Shown here: piece by piece, positions 1 to 8,900 of the stretch
How the letters are laid out: every line of letters starts with the position of its first letter
Numbering within the stretch: position 1 is the first letter of the stretch
Source: Euphorbia lathyris
Taxonomy: Eukaryota; Streptophyta; Magnoliopsida; Malpighiales; Euphorbiaceae
Length of the DNA: 64,000 bases
Reading direction: 5' to 3'
Assembly: GCF_963576675.1 (NCBI RefSeq)
Contig: NC_088917.1
Location: forward strand, 12,738,001 to 12,802,000
Translations under genes and position numbers: made by a program
The notes under the pieces: model-generated
Told to the model about the DNA's origin: nothing
Databases searched by the model: none
What the model saw: the letters and a program-made list of their open reading frames with translations, nothing else

Positions 1-335
1 AGAAGTAAAGGGGAGAAAAGAATAAGGTAGAAGACAGACCCAAAGAATTAGGGAAGAAGAGAGCAGGGAGGAGAGAAAATAGGAAGGAAGAAGATAAACT
101 TCATTTGATAATATTTTGATAATAGCAACTTACAAGGAAAGACTCTAAATAGGCAAAGCTACTGCTGATGTGGCAGCAGTACAAATTCCTACAGCTGTGA
201 ATAGTACAACTGTTACAGTTGTAAAACATTCCTAAATAACAACTATTTAAAGAAATAACAAGTAAATAATAACTCAATTAACCACCTAATTTAATACCTA
301 AATAATTCCTCTTAATTAAACTAATAATCGTGACA
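1..335 (-). repeat. 3' LTR (partial) of the chimeric element
   Basis: This is the downstream LTR in the element's minus-strand sense. It begins TGTCACG at 335 and runs off the window start. It matches 3674-4008 base for base by eye. Confidence 0.9.
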
Positions 336-3300
336 ATACCCCCTCCTTTAGATCATTCTTGTCCCCAAGAATGTAGAAAAAACAGAGAACTGCCACCAGA
401 ATTGTTACCGTCCCTTGAAAATCGTCACCTGTTAACTTGTCCATAGTTGCAACAGCTCTAAAAAATACCATAGTAAGTAGGTAAAGTGCAGAAGTTATAA
501 TAGTTGCATCCATACAAACAAAAATCAGCTTGTTCTCTGTGGAAATGGTGCAGTACTCACTATTGACAGCTACAGAATTGACTGTGTGTAAATACCCAGG
601 CACATCTTGAAATTGCACTATGGTTCCAGAAATTGGAGAATGAAATCGATTATAATCCTGTGGTGCCAATGGAAATATGACTAAATATCCATCAACACAA
701 ATGGTAGAGCTTATTTCCTTTCCCTTCAGGGCTCTAGTAGAAAATTTCCAGCCTTCAATCTGTAATCTTGCACTTTCTTCGACATTTTCAAATTCCATCA
801 GACAACATTGAGATGCACAAACAACAACTTTATCATGTACTATGAAAATAAGTTGTCTCGCACCAAGTGTTAAGTCCTGTATGAAGAACTCCTTGAAAGT
901 CTCAAAATTTCCTAGTGGGAACTTGACTTCAGCCAAATTAATTTGATTCTTAAAAAGTTCAACTACTTGTGGTATTTCCTCTGAGTATTCAGCTGAGTTC
1001 ACGTGCCTTCCCTTCTTTTCTGAAATGCTTTGTAGCAATTGCTTAGCCCTTGTGCTCATAATTTCCATGTTGACATCACCTTTTGAAGACCCATCAATAA
1101 TGGCTGTCGCAATCCTACTTACAGCGTTGTAATATAACTTACTATTAAACCTTCCTCTTTGGATTATACCCAAGAGGCGCTGCTCATCCACCACTGTTAT
1201 ACTTAAAGCAGATAATTCTACACTGTCATATATTAAACTGTGAGTTCCAATGACCATGGAGATATGTCCATTTTGGAGAGCCTTAATTCGCACTTGCTTC
1301 AACAATATTGACCTTGTTAAGAATACAATTGAAGGCTCTAACTGGTCATCATTCATAGTCGTTAGCAACTTAAGCAAGTGCTCATAACGTGGGGTTGCAA
1401 GCAATTCAATTGGACCCATGTAGGTTGCTTGATAATCAGAGAAAGCTAGCTCTAAGTTTCCATTTTCGTTGGTAGTAACCTCATGAACTGTAATCAGTTT
1501 GACTCCATCAGGAAATGTCCCTTCAACCTCATTTAGAGAAACTAACGAAGAAACCTTAACTATCAAAGGGTCCTTAAGCCCAACAACACCATAAACATTT
1601 ACACATTGAGAGACTATTGGATTTGTAAACTCATTCTTTGGCAGCAATTTATCCTTCGCGAATTCCCCGATTGAAATTAATAGCATATTGCCATAATTAG
1701 CATCCTGTCTCTTGTAAGGTGATCCATCTTCATAAATCTTCCTTCCCAGCACTGTTTTCTGGACTCCTCTGTGCTTTGCTTCTTCATTCCTTAGTTTCAC
1801 CCTCTGTATTCCTCCAACAAACATTCCCAAAGAATGATGCACCATCCCAATTTCTGCAATTGTACTTGCAACCATTGCTTCAGTGTTTGTACCTATTTCA
1901 TCTACAACTATCACTTGGGACATATGATTTTCAACTACTTCTATCAATACCTCTGTCATGGTGGACCCTAAGTCTGTTAGGTGTGGGGCAGCATTACTAA
2001 TTGCAGATTTTACTCCATAATCTACGTCGTCATCAAAAGTTTCTCGAATAAGACCAACCTTCAACCGCTTCTGTAGTCTAGATTCGACAAGATGGGATGA
2101 AGCTAATTGAGATATGAAATGAAGAACCGCTCCCACATTGCTGGTGGCATCGCATATATCATAATCAGATATTGCATGAAGAAGGATCCCAGTATCAGCA
2201 ACTGATTTAACAAGGCATCCAATAACATCAACAGAAAACACATAAGCCAAGAGCCCAAATCTTGAGACGCGGCTATAGGTTGGCTTCAAACTAACAACAC
2301 CACAAATTGGCACTAGTAGTCTTACGCTTCCACCAGTATAACTTCCAAGTGAAACCGCACATTGCCTATCAGGAACAGCTGCAGCAAATTGCCCTGATGA
2401 CCCTCCTGGAACTTGAGATAAACCCCAAGGTTTTGACGTAACCAGAAATGTACCTCCAGTAGCACGCCCCATACCAAATTCATCCAGATTAGTCTTCCCA
2501 ATCACAATAGCACCCTTCTCCTTTAATTTCTTCACCAATCTAGCATCGTACGACGCTCGAAAGTTCTCCAAAAAACGGGAACCACCAGTAGAAGGCATAT
2601 CTGGCGTGCATATGTTATCCTTGATAGCAACAAAAAACCCATCAATAGGTCCCTTTATCTTCACCCTAAGAATAGACTCACGTCTTCCAAATGTCCATAG
2701 AAGAATATTTCCAACATAAGGATTTATAGTTTGCAGATCACCATCATCAATTGATCCCTTCCCATTTGGACCAAGGTCATATGGTAGTTTATCAAATCTG
2801 TCAGGTGGTTTCTCCATTTGAAGCTTCACTACATTAAGAGGCTTCCCTTTCTCTGTCCAATAAGCACCGACCCCCAACTTCAGCTTGTTGGGGCTAGTAT
2901 CTTTGCATGCAAAAGTAACCCCAAGAATAGGGTCTTCAAGAGCACAAGGCATATGCAAATGCTTAGATTCAATCTTCTGTTTGCACAAAATTTGGTTCAC
3001 AAGATTCTGACCTTGAATCCTAAACAGATCAAAATCATGTCTGTTTGGGGTGTTTTGGGTCCAAGATGTAGTGATTAATGGGGATCTAAAAGTTGGGTTA
3101 GGTTTAAGATTGTTTGGGGTGTAAGATGTAACAGCAGACTGGGGTTCAGGGTTTAAATCAATGACAGAACATGGTAGAGAGTAAGACTCAGTAACAGAGG
3201 GGCTTACCTTCTCCATTTGATGCTTTAGAGCTTCACCCTGACATTGCGTGACATTTACAGTAGTGGTCTGCTTCATTAGGCAAGCCTGCTCCAGCACATC

Positions 3301-3600
3301 TTCTATGTTTCCCAGCACATAGGGATTTGTTAGCTCCATCTTCCTTTTAGGCATTTCATCGAACAGCTGGAAGGTGGTTTGCAAGGTTTCCTCTTCTTTA
3401 TTCTCAGACATTACATCAAACAGCTGGGAGGCAACAAAACAAGGATTTGAAACTCCTTGTTTTTCTAGAATCAGTTGAGCCAAGGATATGAGAGATATGT
3501 TGATTCGTTCAAGAGAGTTTTGTCGCTGCTTACGAAACAGTTCTGCGAGGTTTTGTTGCTCCTTGCAAAGTAGTTCCCATCGTTGAATAGATTCTTCCAT
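316..3600 (-). CDS. Chimeric polyprotein made of fused host-gene fragments
   Basis: The open frame runs 3657 to 316, 1,113 codons without a stop. It enters from the 5' LTR, reads through the primer-binding site and polypurine tract, and stops inside the 3' LTR. The ATG at 3600, just inside the primer-binding site, is the more plausible start (residue 20 of the long frame). Using long-frame numbering: residues 20-239 are a charged, probably gag-derived or unknown N-terminus. Then come pieces resembling aspartate aminotransferase (240-283), GatA amidotransferase (336-570), Ycf45-type ATPase (571-640), unknown (641-703), urease (704-739), RecG helicase (741-843), unknown (844-866) and phosphatidylserine decarboxylase (867 to about 1060). 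A hydrophobic tail follows. Every join keeps the frame. No single domain is complete, so enzymatic activity is unlikely. Whether the protein is made is unknown. Confidence 0.75.
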   Translation of the reverse strand: MEESIQRWELLCKEQQNLAELFRKQRQNSLERINISLISLAQLILEKQGVSNPCFVASQLFDVMSENKEEETLQTTFQLFDEMPKRKMELTNPYVLGNIEDVLEQACLMKQTTTVNVTQCQGEALKHQMEKVSPSVTESYSLPCSVIDLNPEPQSAVTSYTPNNLKPNPTFRSPLITTSWTQNTPNRHDFDLFRIQGQNLVNQILCKQKIESKHLHMPCALEDPILGVTFACKDTSPNKLKLGVGAYWTEKGKPLNVVKLQMEKPPDRFDKLPYDLGPNGKGSIDDGDLQTINPYVGNILLWTFGRRESILRVKIKGPIDGFFVAIKDNICTPDMPSTGGSRFLENFRASYDARLVKKLKEKGAIVIGKTNLDEFGMGRATGGTFLVTSKPWGLSQVPGGSSGQFAAAVPDRQCAVSLGSYTGGSVRLLVPICGVVSLKPTYSRVSRFGLLAYVFSVDVIGCLVKSVADTGILLHAISDYDICDATSNVGAVLHFISQLASSHLVESRLQKRLKVGLIRETFDDDVDYGVKSAISNAAPHLTDLGSTMTEVLIEVVENHMSQVIVVDEIGTNTEAMVASTIAEIGMVHHSLGMFVGGIQRVKLRNEEAKHRGVQKTVLGRKIYEDGSPYKRQDANYGNMLLISIGEFAKDKLLPKNEFTNPIVSQCVNVYGVVGLKDPLIVKVSSLVSLNEVEGTFPDGVKLITVHEVTTNENGNLELAFSDYQATYMGPIELLATPRYEHLLKLLTTMNDDQLEPSIVFLTRSILLKQVRIKALQNGHISMVIGTHSLIYDSVELSALSITVVDEQRLLGIIQRGRFNSKLYYNAVSRIATAIIDGSSKGDVNMEIMSTRAKQLLQSISEKKGRHVNSAEYSEEIPQVVELFKNQINLAEVKFPLGNFETFKEFFIQDLTLGARQLIFIVHDKVVVCASQCCLMEFENVEESARLQIEGWKFSTRALKGKEISSTICVDGYLVIFPLAPQDYNRFHSPISGTIVQFQDVPGYLHTVNSVAVNSEYCTISTENKLIFVCMDATIITSALYLLTMVFFRAVATMDKLTGDDFQGTVTILVAVLCFFYILGDKNDLKEGVLSRLLV
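337..349 (-). other. Polypurine tract of the chimeric element
   Basis: On the minus strand this reads AAAGGAGGGGGTA and lies directly before the 3' LTR start (TGTCACG). It is the expected second-strand priming site. Confidence 0.8.
478..1059 (-). pseudogene. PSD: Captured phosphatidylserine decarboxylase fragment
   Basis: Residues 867 to about 1060 of the chimeric frame follow the plant PSD2/PSD3 decarboxylase domain. Recognisable stretches are [34 protein letters not shown] and [13 protein letters not shown]. This family makes phosphatidylethanolamine and must cut itself at a C-terminal Gly-Ser motif to create its pyruvoyl cofactor. That C-terminal motif is not in the captured piece, so it cannot be an active decarboxylase. 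No intron interrupts it. Confidence 0.8.
1129..1437 (-). pseudogene. RECG: Captured RecG-type DNA helicase fragment
   Basis: Residues 741-843 of the chimeric frame resemble plant organellar Rec[14 protein letters not shown] (motif Ia region), MVIGTHSLI (motif Ib/II region) and [16 protein letters not shown] (DEx(H/Q) motif region, normally VVDEQHRFGV). The Walker A segment lies outside the captured piece and the DEQH histidine has become arginine, so helicase activity is not expected. Confidence 0.82.
1441..1548 (-). pseudogene. Captured urease fragment
   Basis: Residues 704-739 carry [16 protein letters not shown] followed by [10 protein letters not shown]. This corresponds to the conserved gamma/beta junction of plant urease, with [11 protein letters not shown] and ENGNLELAL as usual forms. 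Only about 36 residues were captured and none of the nickel ligands is included. Confidence 0.75.
1738..1947 (-). pseudogene. Captured Ycf45/R3H-type AAA ATPase fragment
   Basis: Residues 571-640 read like the Walker B and following region of the nuclear-encoded Ycf45 family (SpoIIIAA-like ATPases of plastids): [21 protein letters not shown], then [15 protein letters not shown] and [11 protein letters not shown]. The segment between them, usually containing a VATAHG-type motif, is partly deleted. The Walker A loop is absent. Confidence 0.78.
1948..2652 (-). pseudogene. GATA: Captured glutamyl-tRNA(Gln) amidotransferase subunit A fragment
   Basis: Residues 336-570 are the largest captured piece and follow the amidase-signature core of organellar GatA. 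The catalytic lysine (K346 in VAIKDN) and the nucleophile-region serine (S444 in TGGSVR) are kept. The GGSSGGS loop holding the cis-serine has become GGSSGQF, and the Asp before TGGS is Tyr. A second block ([17 protein letters not shown]) continues the family sequence. GatA normally converts Glu-tRNA(Gln) to Gln-tRNA(Gln) in plastids and mitochondria with GatB and GatC. About half the protein is missing. No introns are visible, which suggests an mRNA source. Confidence 0.88.
2809..2940 (-). pseudogene. Captured aspartate aminotransferase N-terminal fragment
   Basis: Residues 240-283 read [20 protein letters not shown] then [18 protein letters not shown]. This matches the start of the mature class-I aspartate aminotransferase fold (usual form DPILGVTEAF, then LGVGAYR). 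The pyridoxal-phosphate lysine and the rest of the enzyme are not included. Confidence 0.85.
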
Positions 3601-3617
3601 GACCGGAGGAAGGAAAT

Positions 3618-3628
3618 CTCTGATACCA
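3618..3628 (-). other. Primer-binding site, initiator-Met tRNA type
   Basis: The minus strand reads TGGTATCAGAG, the standard plant site complementary to the 3' end of initiator methionine tRNA. It starts one base after the 5' LTR ends at 3630. Confidence 0.88.
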
Positions 3629-3629
3629 A

Positions 3630-4008
3630 TGTCAGGACTAGAGATCCTGACTGTCAAGGACTAGGGCAGAAATAGAAGTAAAGGGGAGAAAAGAATAAGG
3701 TAGAAGACAGACCCAAAGAATTAGGGAAGAAGAGAGCAGGGAGGAGAGAAAATAGGAAGGAAGAAGATAAACTTCATTTGATAATATTTTGATAATAGCA
3801 ACTTACAAGGAAAGACTCTAAATAGGCAAAGCTACTGCTGATGTGGCAGCAGTACAAATTCCTACAGCTGTGAATAGTACAACTGTTACAGTTGTAAAAC
3901 ATTCCTAAATAACAACTATTTAAAGAAATAACAAGTAAATAATAACTCAATTAACCACCTAATTTAATACCTAAATAATTCCTCTTAATTAAACTAATAA
4001 TCGTGACA
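3630..4008 (-). repeat. 5' LTR of the chimeric element
   Basis: A 379-bp LTR in minus-strand sense, TGTCA...TGACA. Its inner end is set by the adjacent primer-binding site and its outer end by loss of identity with the left copy after base 4008/335. Confidence 0.85.
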
Positions 4009-4254
4009 TTAGCCTATGCCTATCTACTAATCTCTGTTTATGGGACCTATCCAAAATATCTTCAAGTATTTAGTTGAATGATACATAAATATTTTAAGGT
4101 TGAGTGGAGAAGCAACCAGGCAACATTGGTGAACCAGGACTTACATTTGATTTTTGAATTTTAATTAATGGAAACATGAGCTAACTCCTCATCTAGAGCT
4201 CAAGGGTGTTATTTCTAACACTAGAGATTACAAAGACTTGGAAAAAAACTTTTT
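4009..4254. other. Unassigned AT-rich sequence
   Basis: Between the LTR element and the palindrome. I see no gene, repeat boundary or splice signal that I can defend here. Confidence 0.5.
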
Positions 4255-5865
4255 CTTTTTTATATGTTCACTCCGGTTGTCACAATACATTTTTTTTTTT
4301 GAAGAACACAATACATTTTTAATTAATGTATTTGTTGGTATTCATGTAATTAAGGTAGAAAACAACTGCAAGAGGGGCACTAACAACCTCAACTTCTACC
4401 AAAGGAAGATCAGTAGGCCCAACATGAGGAGGAGAAGCATCAGTAGACACAGGAAGATCAGCAGGCCCAACATGAACAATTTCAGGTTAACAATTGTTTC
4501 GTTGGGGATGATGAATATGTACTATCTCCAGCACCACCAACAGAAGAAGCTAAGAAGTGATGCATTTTTTAGTTTTTAATTTGAAACAATTGCTACTCTA
4601 TAAAGAAAATTGAATTCTATTAGAAAAAAATGAATTGATCAATTGTAGACACTTGTTGGGTTCATGATCCTTGATGCAAATTAGTGGATCATGCATTCAC
4701 AACTAGTGTAAACTTCTCAAGACTGTCTATTAGAGTTTGCCTAGATGGAGTGTGCAATTTCATCGGAGAGAATGAGGCCACACCATTGTAGGTACTTGGA
4801 TGGTTGTCAGACGTAGGAGTTGCAACGGATGAGGATTACAAACCTTCATGGACAGGTAGATTTATGTTTAGTCTTTTTATCCTTGTTTCCAAACTAATTA
4901 ATAAATTTTAATACTTGATTTACAAATGGTAGAGATTAATGAATAAGTACAAAATCAAAGACCTTGTATTCTTTAAATGTGATAAACTTGATGAGCTTTT
5001 GACGGAATACAATCCATTGTGTGAAATTATTGTTGTGCACAGTGATTTGGATGAGGAATTACATTATCTTGCTCAAGGGCCAGTAGCATAATATCTACTG
5101 GTTCTGGAGCATGTTAATTTAACTCATCGAAATCCCCATGCACAAGAATAATTCCATACATTGGTCTGTATTCTGTTAAATGCCTGTAGAGCTCACTGGG
5201 TTGTTCACTTTCAAAGAATTCAGAGTCTTCGATTTTGGATCTATTTGTTGATGTCTATCATTTATAAATTAAGTGTTGCAATTTATTAATTAGCTCGGAA
5301 GCAAGGATAGAAAAACTAAAAATATATCAACTTGTCCATGAAGTTTGTAATCCTCCTCCGTTGTAACTCCTCAGTCCGTTAACATTCAAGTACCTTTAGT
5401 GGTGTAGCATCACTGTTTCCGAGGAAACCACACACCCCGTCTATGCAATCCCTAATGGACAAACTCAGGAAGTTTAGACCATGTTGTGGATATGGATTCG
5501 ATAATTTGCTTAAAGACTCATGACTGTGGCTTAGGCCCAGAAGTATCTATAAATACAATTAGTTCATTTTTCCTGATAAAATTCAATTTTCTTATTATAG
5601 ACTAGCATTTGCGTCAAGATGAAACATTCTATCACTACTTACCTTCTTTTATTGGTGGAGATGGTGAAAATTCAACACCCAGATTAAATACCTGAAGCTG
5701 TTTATGTTTGAGCCCGTTGATTTTCCTGGTCGTTGTTGAGGCTGTTGGTGCCCCTCTTTCAGTTGTTCCCCACCTAATTTACATGAATGCCAATAAATGG
5801 ATTAATTGAAAATTTATTGACAGCCAGAGAGAGTATATTAACAAAAGCCTTTTTTCAAGTATTTG
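4255..5865. repeat. Large imperfect palindrome (inverted repeat), centre near 5095
   Basis: The left arm (about 4255-5090) matches the reverse complement of the right arm (about 5100-5865) through almost its whole length. Examples: ATTAATAAATT near 4900 against AATTTATTAATTAG near 5290; GAGGATTACAAAC near 4833 against its complement near 5350; and TGTGAAATTATTGTTGTGCA near 5020 against TGCACAAGAATAATTCCATA near 5145. The arms differ by many substitutions and small indels, so the structure is old. It could be a foldback or Mutator-like element with very long terminal repeats, or an inverted duplication. I identified no transposase. Confidence 0.75.
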
Positions 5866-5990
5866 TAACCTCCTGTACCCTTGAGCTACAAATGATGAGT
5901 TGTTTCTTGTTTCCATCAATCAAATGTAAGTCCCTGTTCTCCAATGAAAATATTTTTCTTTTTATGAAAGTTCGCTTAATTTTTGTGCAG

Positions 5991-8900
5991 GGGGACTTAT
6001 TGATGACAACACTTGCATAAAGGTGATCAGTGGGATTGAGGAGTCAGTTAATGTGGTGCTAGAGTATCTGCAAGATGCAAAGGTAAGGAGCTGTGTAGTG
6101 TTAAAAGTTACTGTGTGGTTAAAGTTGTGTGCTTTAGCTTTATTGACTTCTGTGATCTGTAGGAACATGGACAAAAGAAGGAAGATGATCTCCTTGCTTC
6201 TGTACGTCTTGTTGGGAGGTATGTTTTAGGCATTCTTCTCTACCTACAGTTGTTTTGAGCTGAATATATCGATATGGAGCTCTCATCGCTCTCAGCGTTG
6301 TTGATAGGAAACGTAGTTATCTTTCTTCAAGTTGTGTATTTGGGATAAGCTGAATCAAACTCTGAGAATAATCTAGTTTGCACATTGATGTAGCTAATCA
6401 ATGCATTTCTACCAATTTATGCATTGGCACATATAAAGCATGTCCTCTGCATATGGTTGTTCTATAAAATTGCAGGTAGTGGTTGTAATTGCTCTTTTTC
6501 TGTCTCTGAAAGTTTAGTGTTTGCATTCCTGCCTATGGGAGAACATTTATCATAGAAAATCAGATGCTATTGTTCGTTTCTGAATCGAATTTTCTTTTAA
6601 AATCAAATTTACTATTCCACTCCTAATGCATGCTGATAGGCTTCCTATTAGTGTATGTAATGAATTTTCCGAAACCTTGTGCTTCTATGTAATAATATGC
6701 TGATGGTTTTATTTGGTTCAGTTATCTTGCAGAAACACCTGATGCCTGCAAGGATAAGGTCAGAGAACTTTTGGGTTATATGCTATCAATTGAAGCTGAT
6801 GACGAACCAAGGTTTGCTATTGAAGCACACATCTTATGACATTCTATACTTACATATAAATTTAACTTGAGAACGACTTATTGAAACTATTTGTTTGATT
6901 GCAGTCCTTTTCTCTCTGTATGTTTTTTACTTCCAGTGCTGTGTCAACTTACAATGAACACTGAAGGATGCAAAGCTTTAATTTCTTCTGGCAGTTACCA
7001 AGCTGTAAGTTGTAACTTATTTGGAATCGTGTCAAATAGAGCGCCATGGTTTTCTCTTCACCCCAGGCTGGTGTTAAAGCGTTTTACTGATATTTTGATA
7101 TGCTGATATTTACAGGTTTTCAGATACCTCATAAAAGTTGTTGGCCCAAGTCGTTGTACAGTTGACGATAATAGCTCCATCTTCTTAGCATGCGATACAG
7201 TTATGAATTTGCTTTTAAAGGTAATTTCATCTTTGTTATGTATCAACCTTAGACCTTCAGTATAGAATAATAAAACCTTCTAATTATTATCTGTATATTT
7301 TTCACAATCAGAAAGAGCAAGCATTATTCTCGGTGGATGAAGCAACTGTTGTTGATCTTCTCATAGCCTTGGGATATTGGTCAGGTACACAATTAATAGT
7401 TCTAATATGCAATGCCTGCATCAAAATCATTAGTAGATCTGGAATGATAAGTAAAACTGGAATGTCTTAAGAGAAATTTTACATGACTTACAAAAATAAT
7501 TTCGAAATAAGTTTTCATACTGGTATATCTGTTCTGTATTAAAAAAATAAAAATTCAATTGATTCTCTTCTCTTCCAATTCAACCAGGCATTAGCACCGA
7601 AGGAATATCTGTTGTGAATTACTGAATTTTTAGCAGCACCGATAACAGTATTAAGTTATTGGAGTTGCAATTGAGCTTTCCTAGTTGATAGCAAGTTCAA
7701 AATGAAGCCTGGGCTGATCTTTTGAATTTCATTTCGTTACAAGCAAATATTCTCACACTTGCGAGTTGTCAAGAAACCATTCCACCTAAAAAGTTAAAAG
7801 TGAGAGGTAAGATCTAAGAATAGCTTTTATTATTACCTCTATCACGCACGCTAATATCCCTTGGACTCGTAGCATGTACAACACAAGCTCATCTTATCAT
7901 GTCTTGATTCCATTAAGAAATAAAGTGCCAAGATTTGAACCCTTATAAAATTAGTGCTTGACCCTTCCTAACCCCTCCAAATCTTTCATCCAATCAAAGC
8001 CTAAGAGACTCTGATTCCATGCCAAGTACCATTTGACTTTAAAGCTTAAGCTAATAGATAAGCCCCAATGATAACTTCTATTTTGATCTTTGACACGAGT
8101 TCCTATTACCCGTAGTTTGGTGACGGGTGTCGAATCCACCCTTAGTAATAGGCTTGCACAAGGGTAAATAAAGGTCGAACCCAAAGGATTAGTACTGATT
8201 TAACTAAATTAATAACCAAAAAAATAACAAAATTAAATAAAAGGGGATTTGAGTAGATTGATTAACTAAGTTAACAAAAACAACGAAATAGAATTGGGAT
8301 TGAATGTAAACAGTAAAGAAGATTTCAGTCAAGGGCATAGTTGTTAAATCGAGATACGAATCGTGACTCGAAATCTCATTTTGTGAATCGAGACTCGTGA
8401 ATTGTATCGAATCGTAAGATACGGATCAATTTTAAAATATTATAAAAAAATAAAATATTAACCATATTTAATTTTAAATATGAGTCTAAAAATGAAATAT
8501 ATAAGAGAGGTTTTGAAATATATAACCTTTCTCAAATAATTGAAGAGTCCTAATTATTTGAAGAGTCAATCTTTTTAATTAAGAGCCTTAATTATTTGAA
8601 GAGTCATTTGATTTTCTTTTCACTGTTAAAAAACCTATGCCTGTACGTTTTTTTCATTTGTAAATTGTAACAAACAATAACAAATGAATTCACATAGGAG
8701 ATAGATAGACAGACCTGCACGTTTATTGGCATTAAATGTACTTCAATTTACAATACAATCATTAATAATGCCATTTATTATTTCCTCACAACATTCATGA
8801 ATCAGATAAAAATGGGACTCTTTACATTCTCGATTTAATTTTTTTTTTTAAGCCAAGGCCATGACTCGACCGACTCGGGTGACTCGGCCGAGTCATGGCC

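Larger units (their letters stand above)
1..4008 (-). mobile_element. Non-autonomous LTR retrotransposon with a multi-gene chimeric ORF (left end cut by window)
   Basis: Bases 1-335 recur at 3674-4008 with no difference that I could find. On the minus strand the right copy begins TGTCA and ends TGACA at 3630, one base before a TGGTATCAGAG primer-binding site. A purine-rich tract precedes the left copy. These are the parts of an LTR element read right to left. The interior has no zinc knuckle, protease, reverse transcriptase, RNase H or integrase motif, so it must rely on another element's enzymes. Instead it holds one long chimeric frame. The left LTR should extend about 44 bp beyond the window start, so the target duplication cannot be checked. 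The near-identical LTRs imply recent insertion. Confidence 0.88.

Noticed and set aside
1719..2000. 93-codon plus-strand hydrophobic frame
   Set aside because: Antisense shadow of the chimeric ORF; no supporting signals.
4238..4579. 113-codon plus-strand frame
   Set aside because: It is within the left arm of the palindrome, is low-complexity and basic, and the corresponding frame is broken in the right arm.
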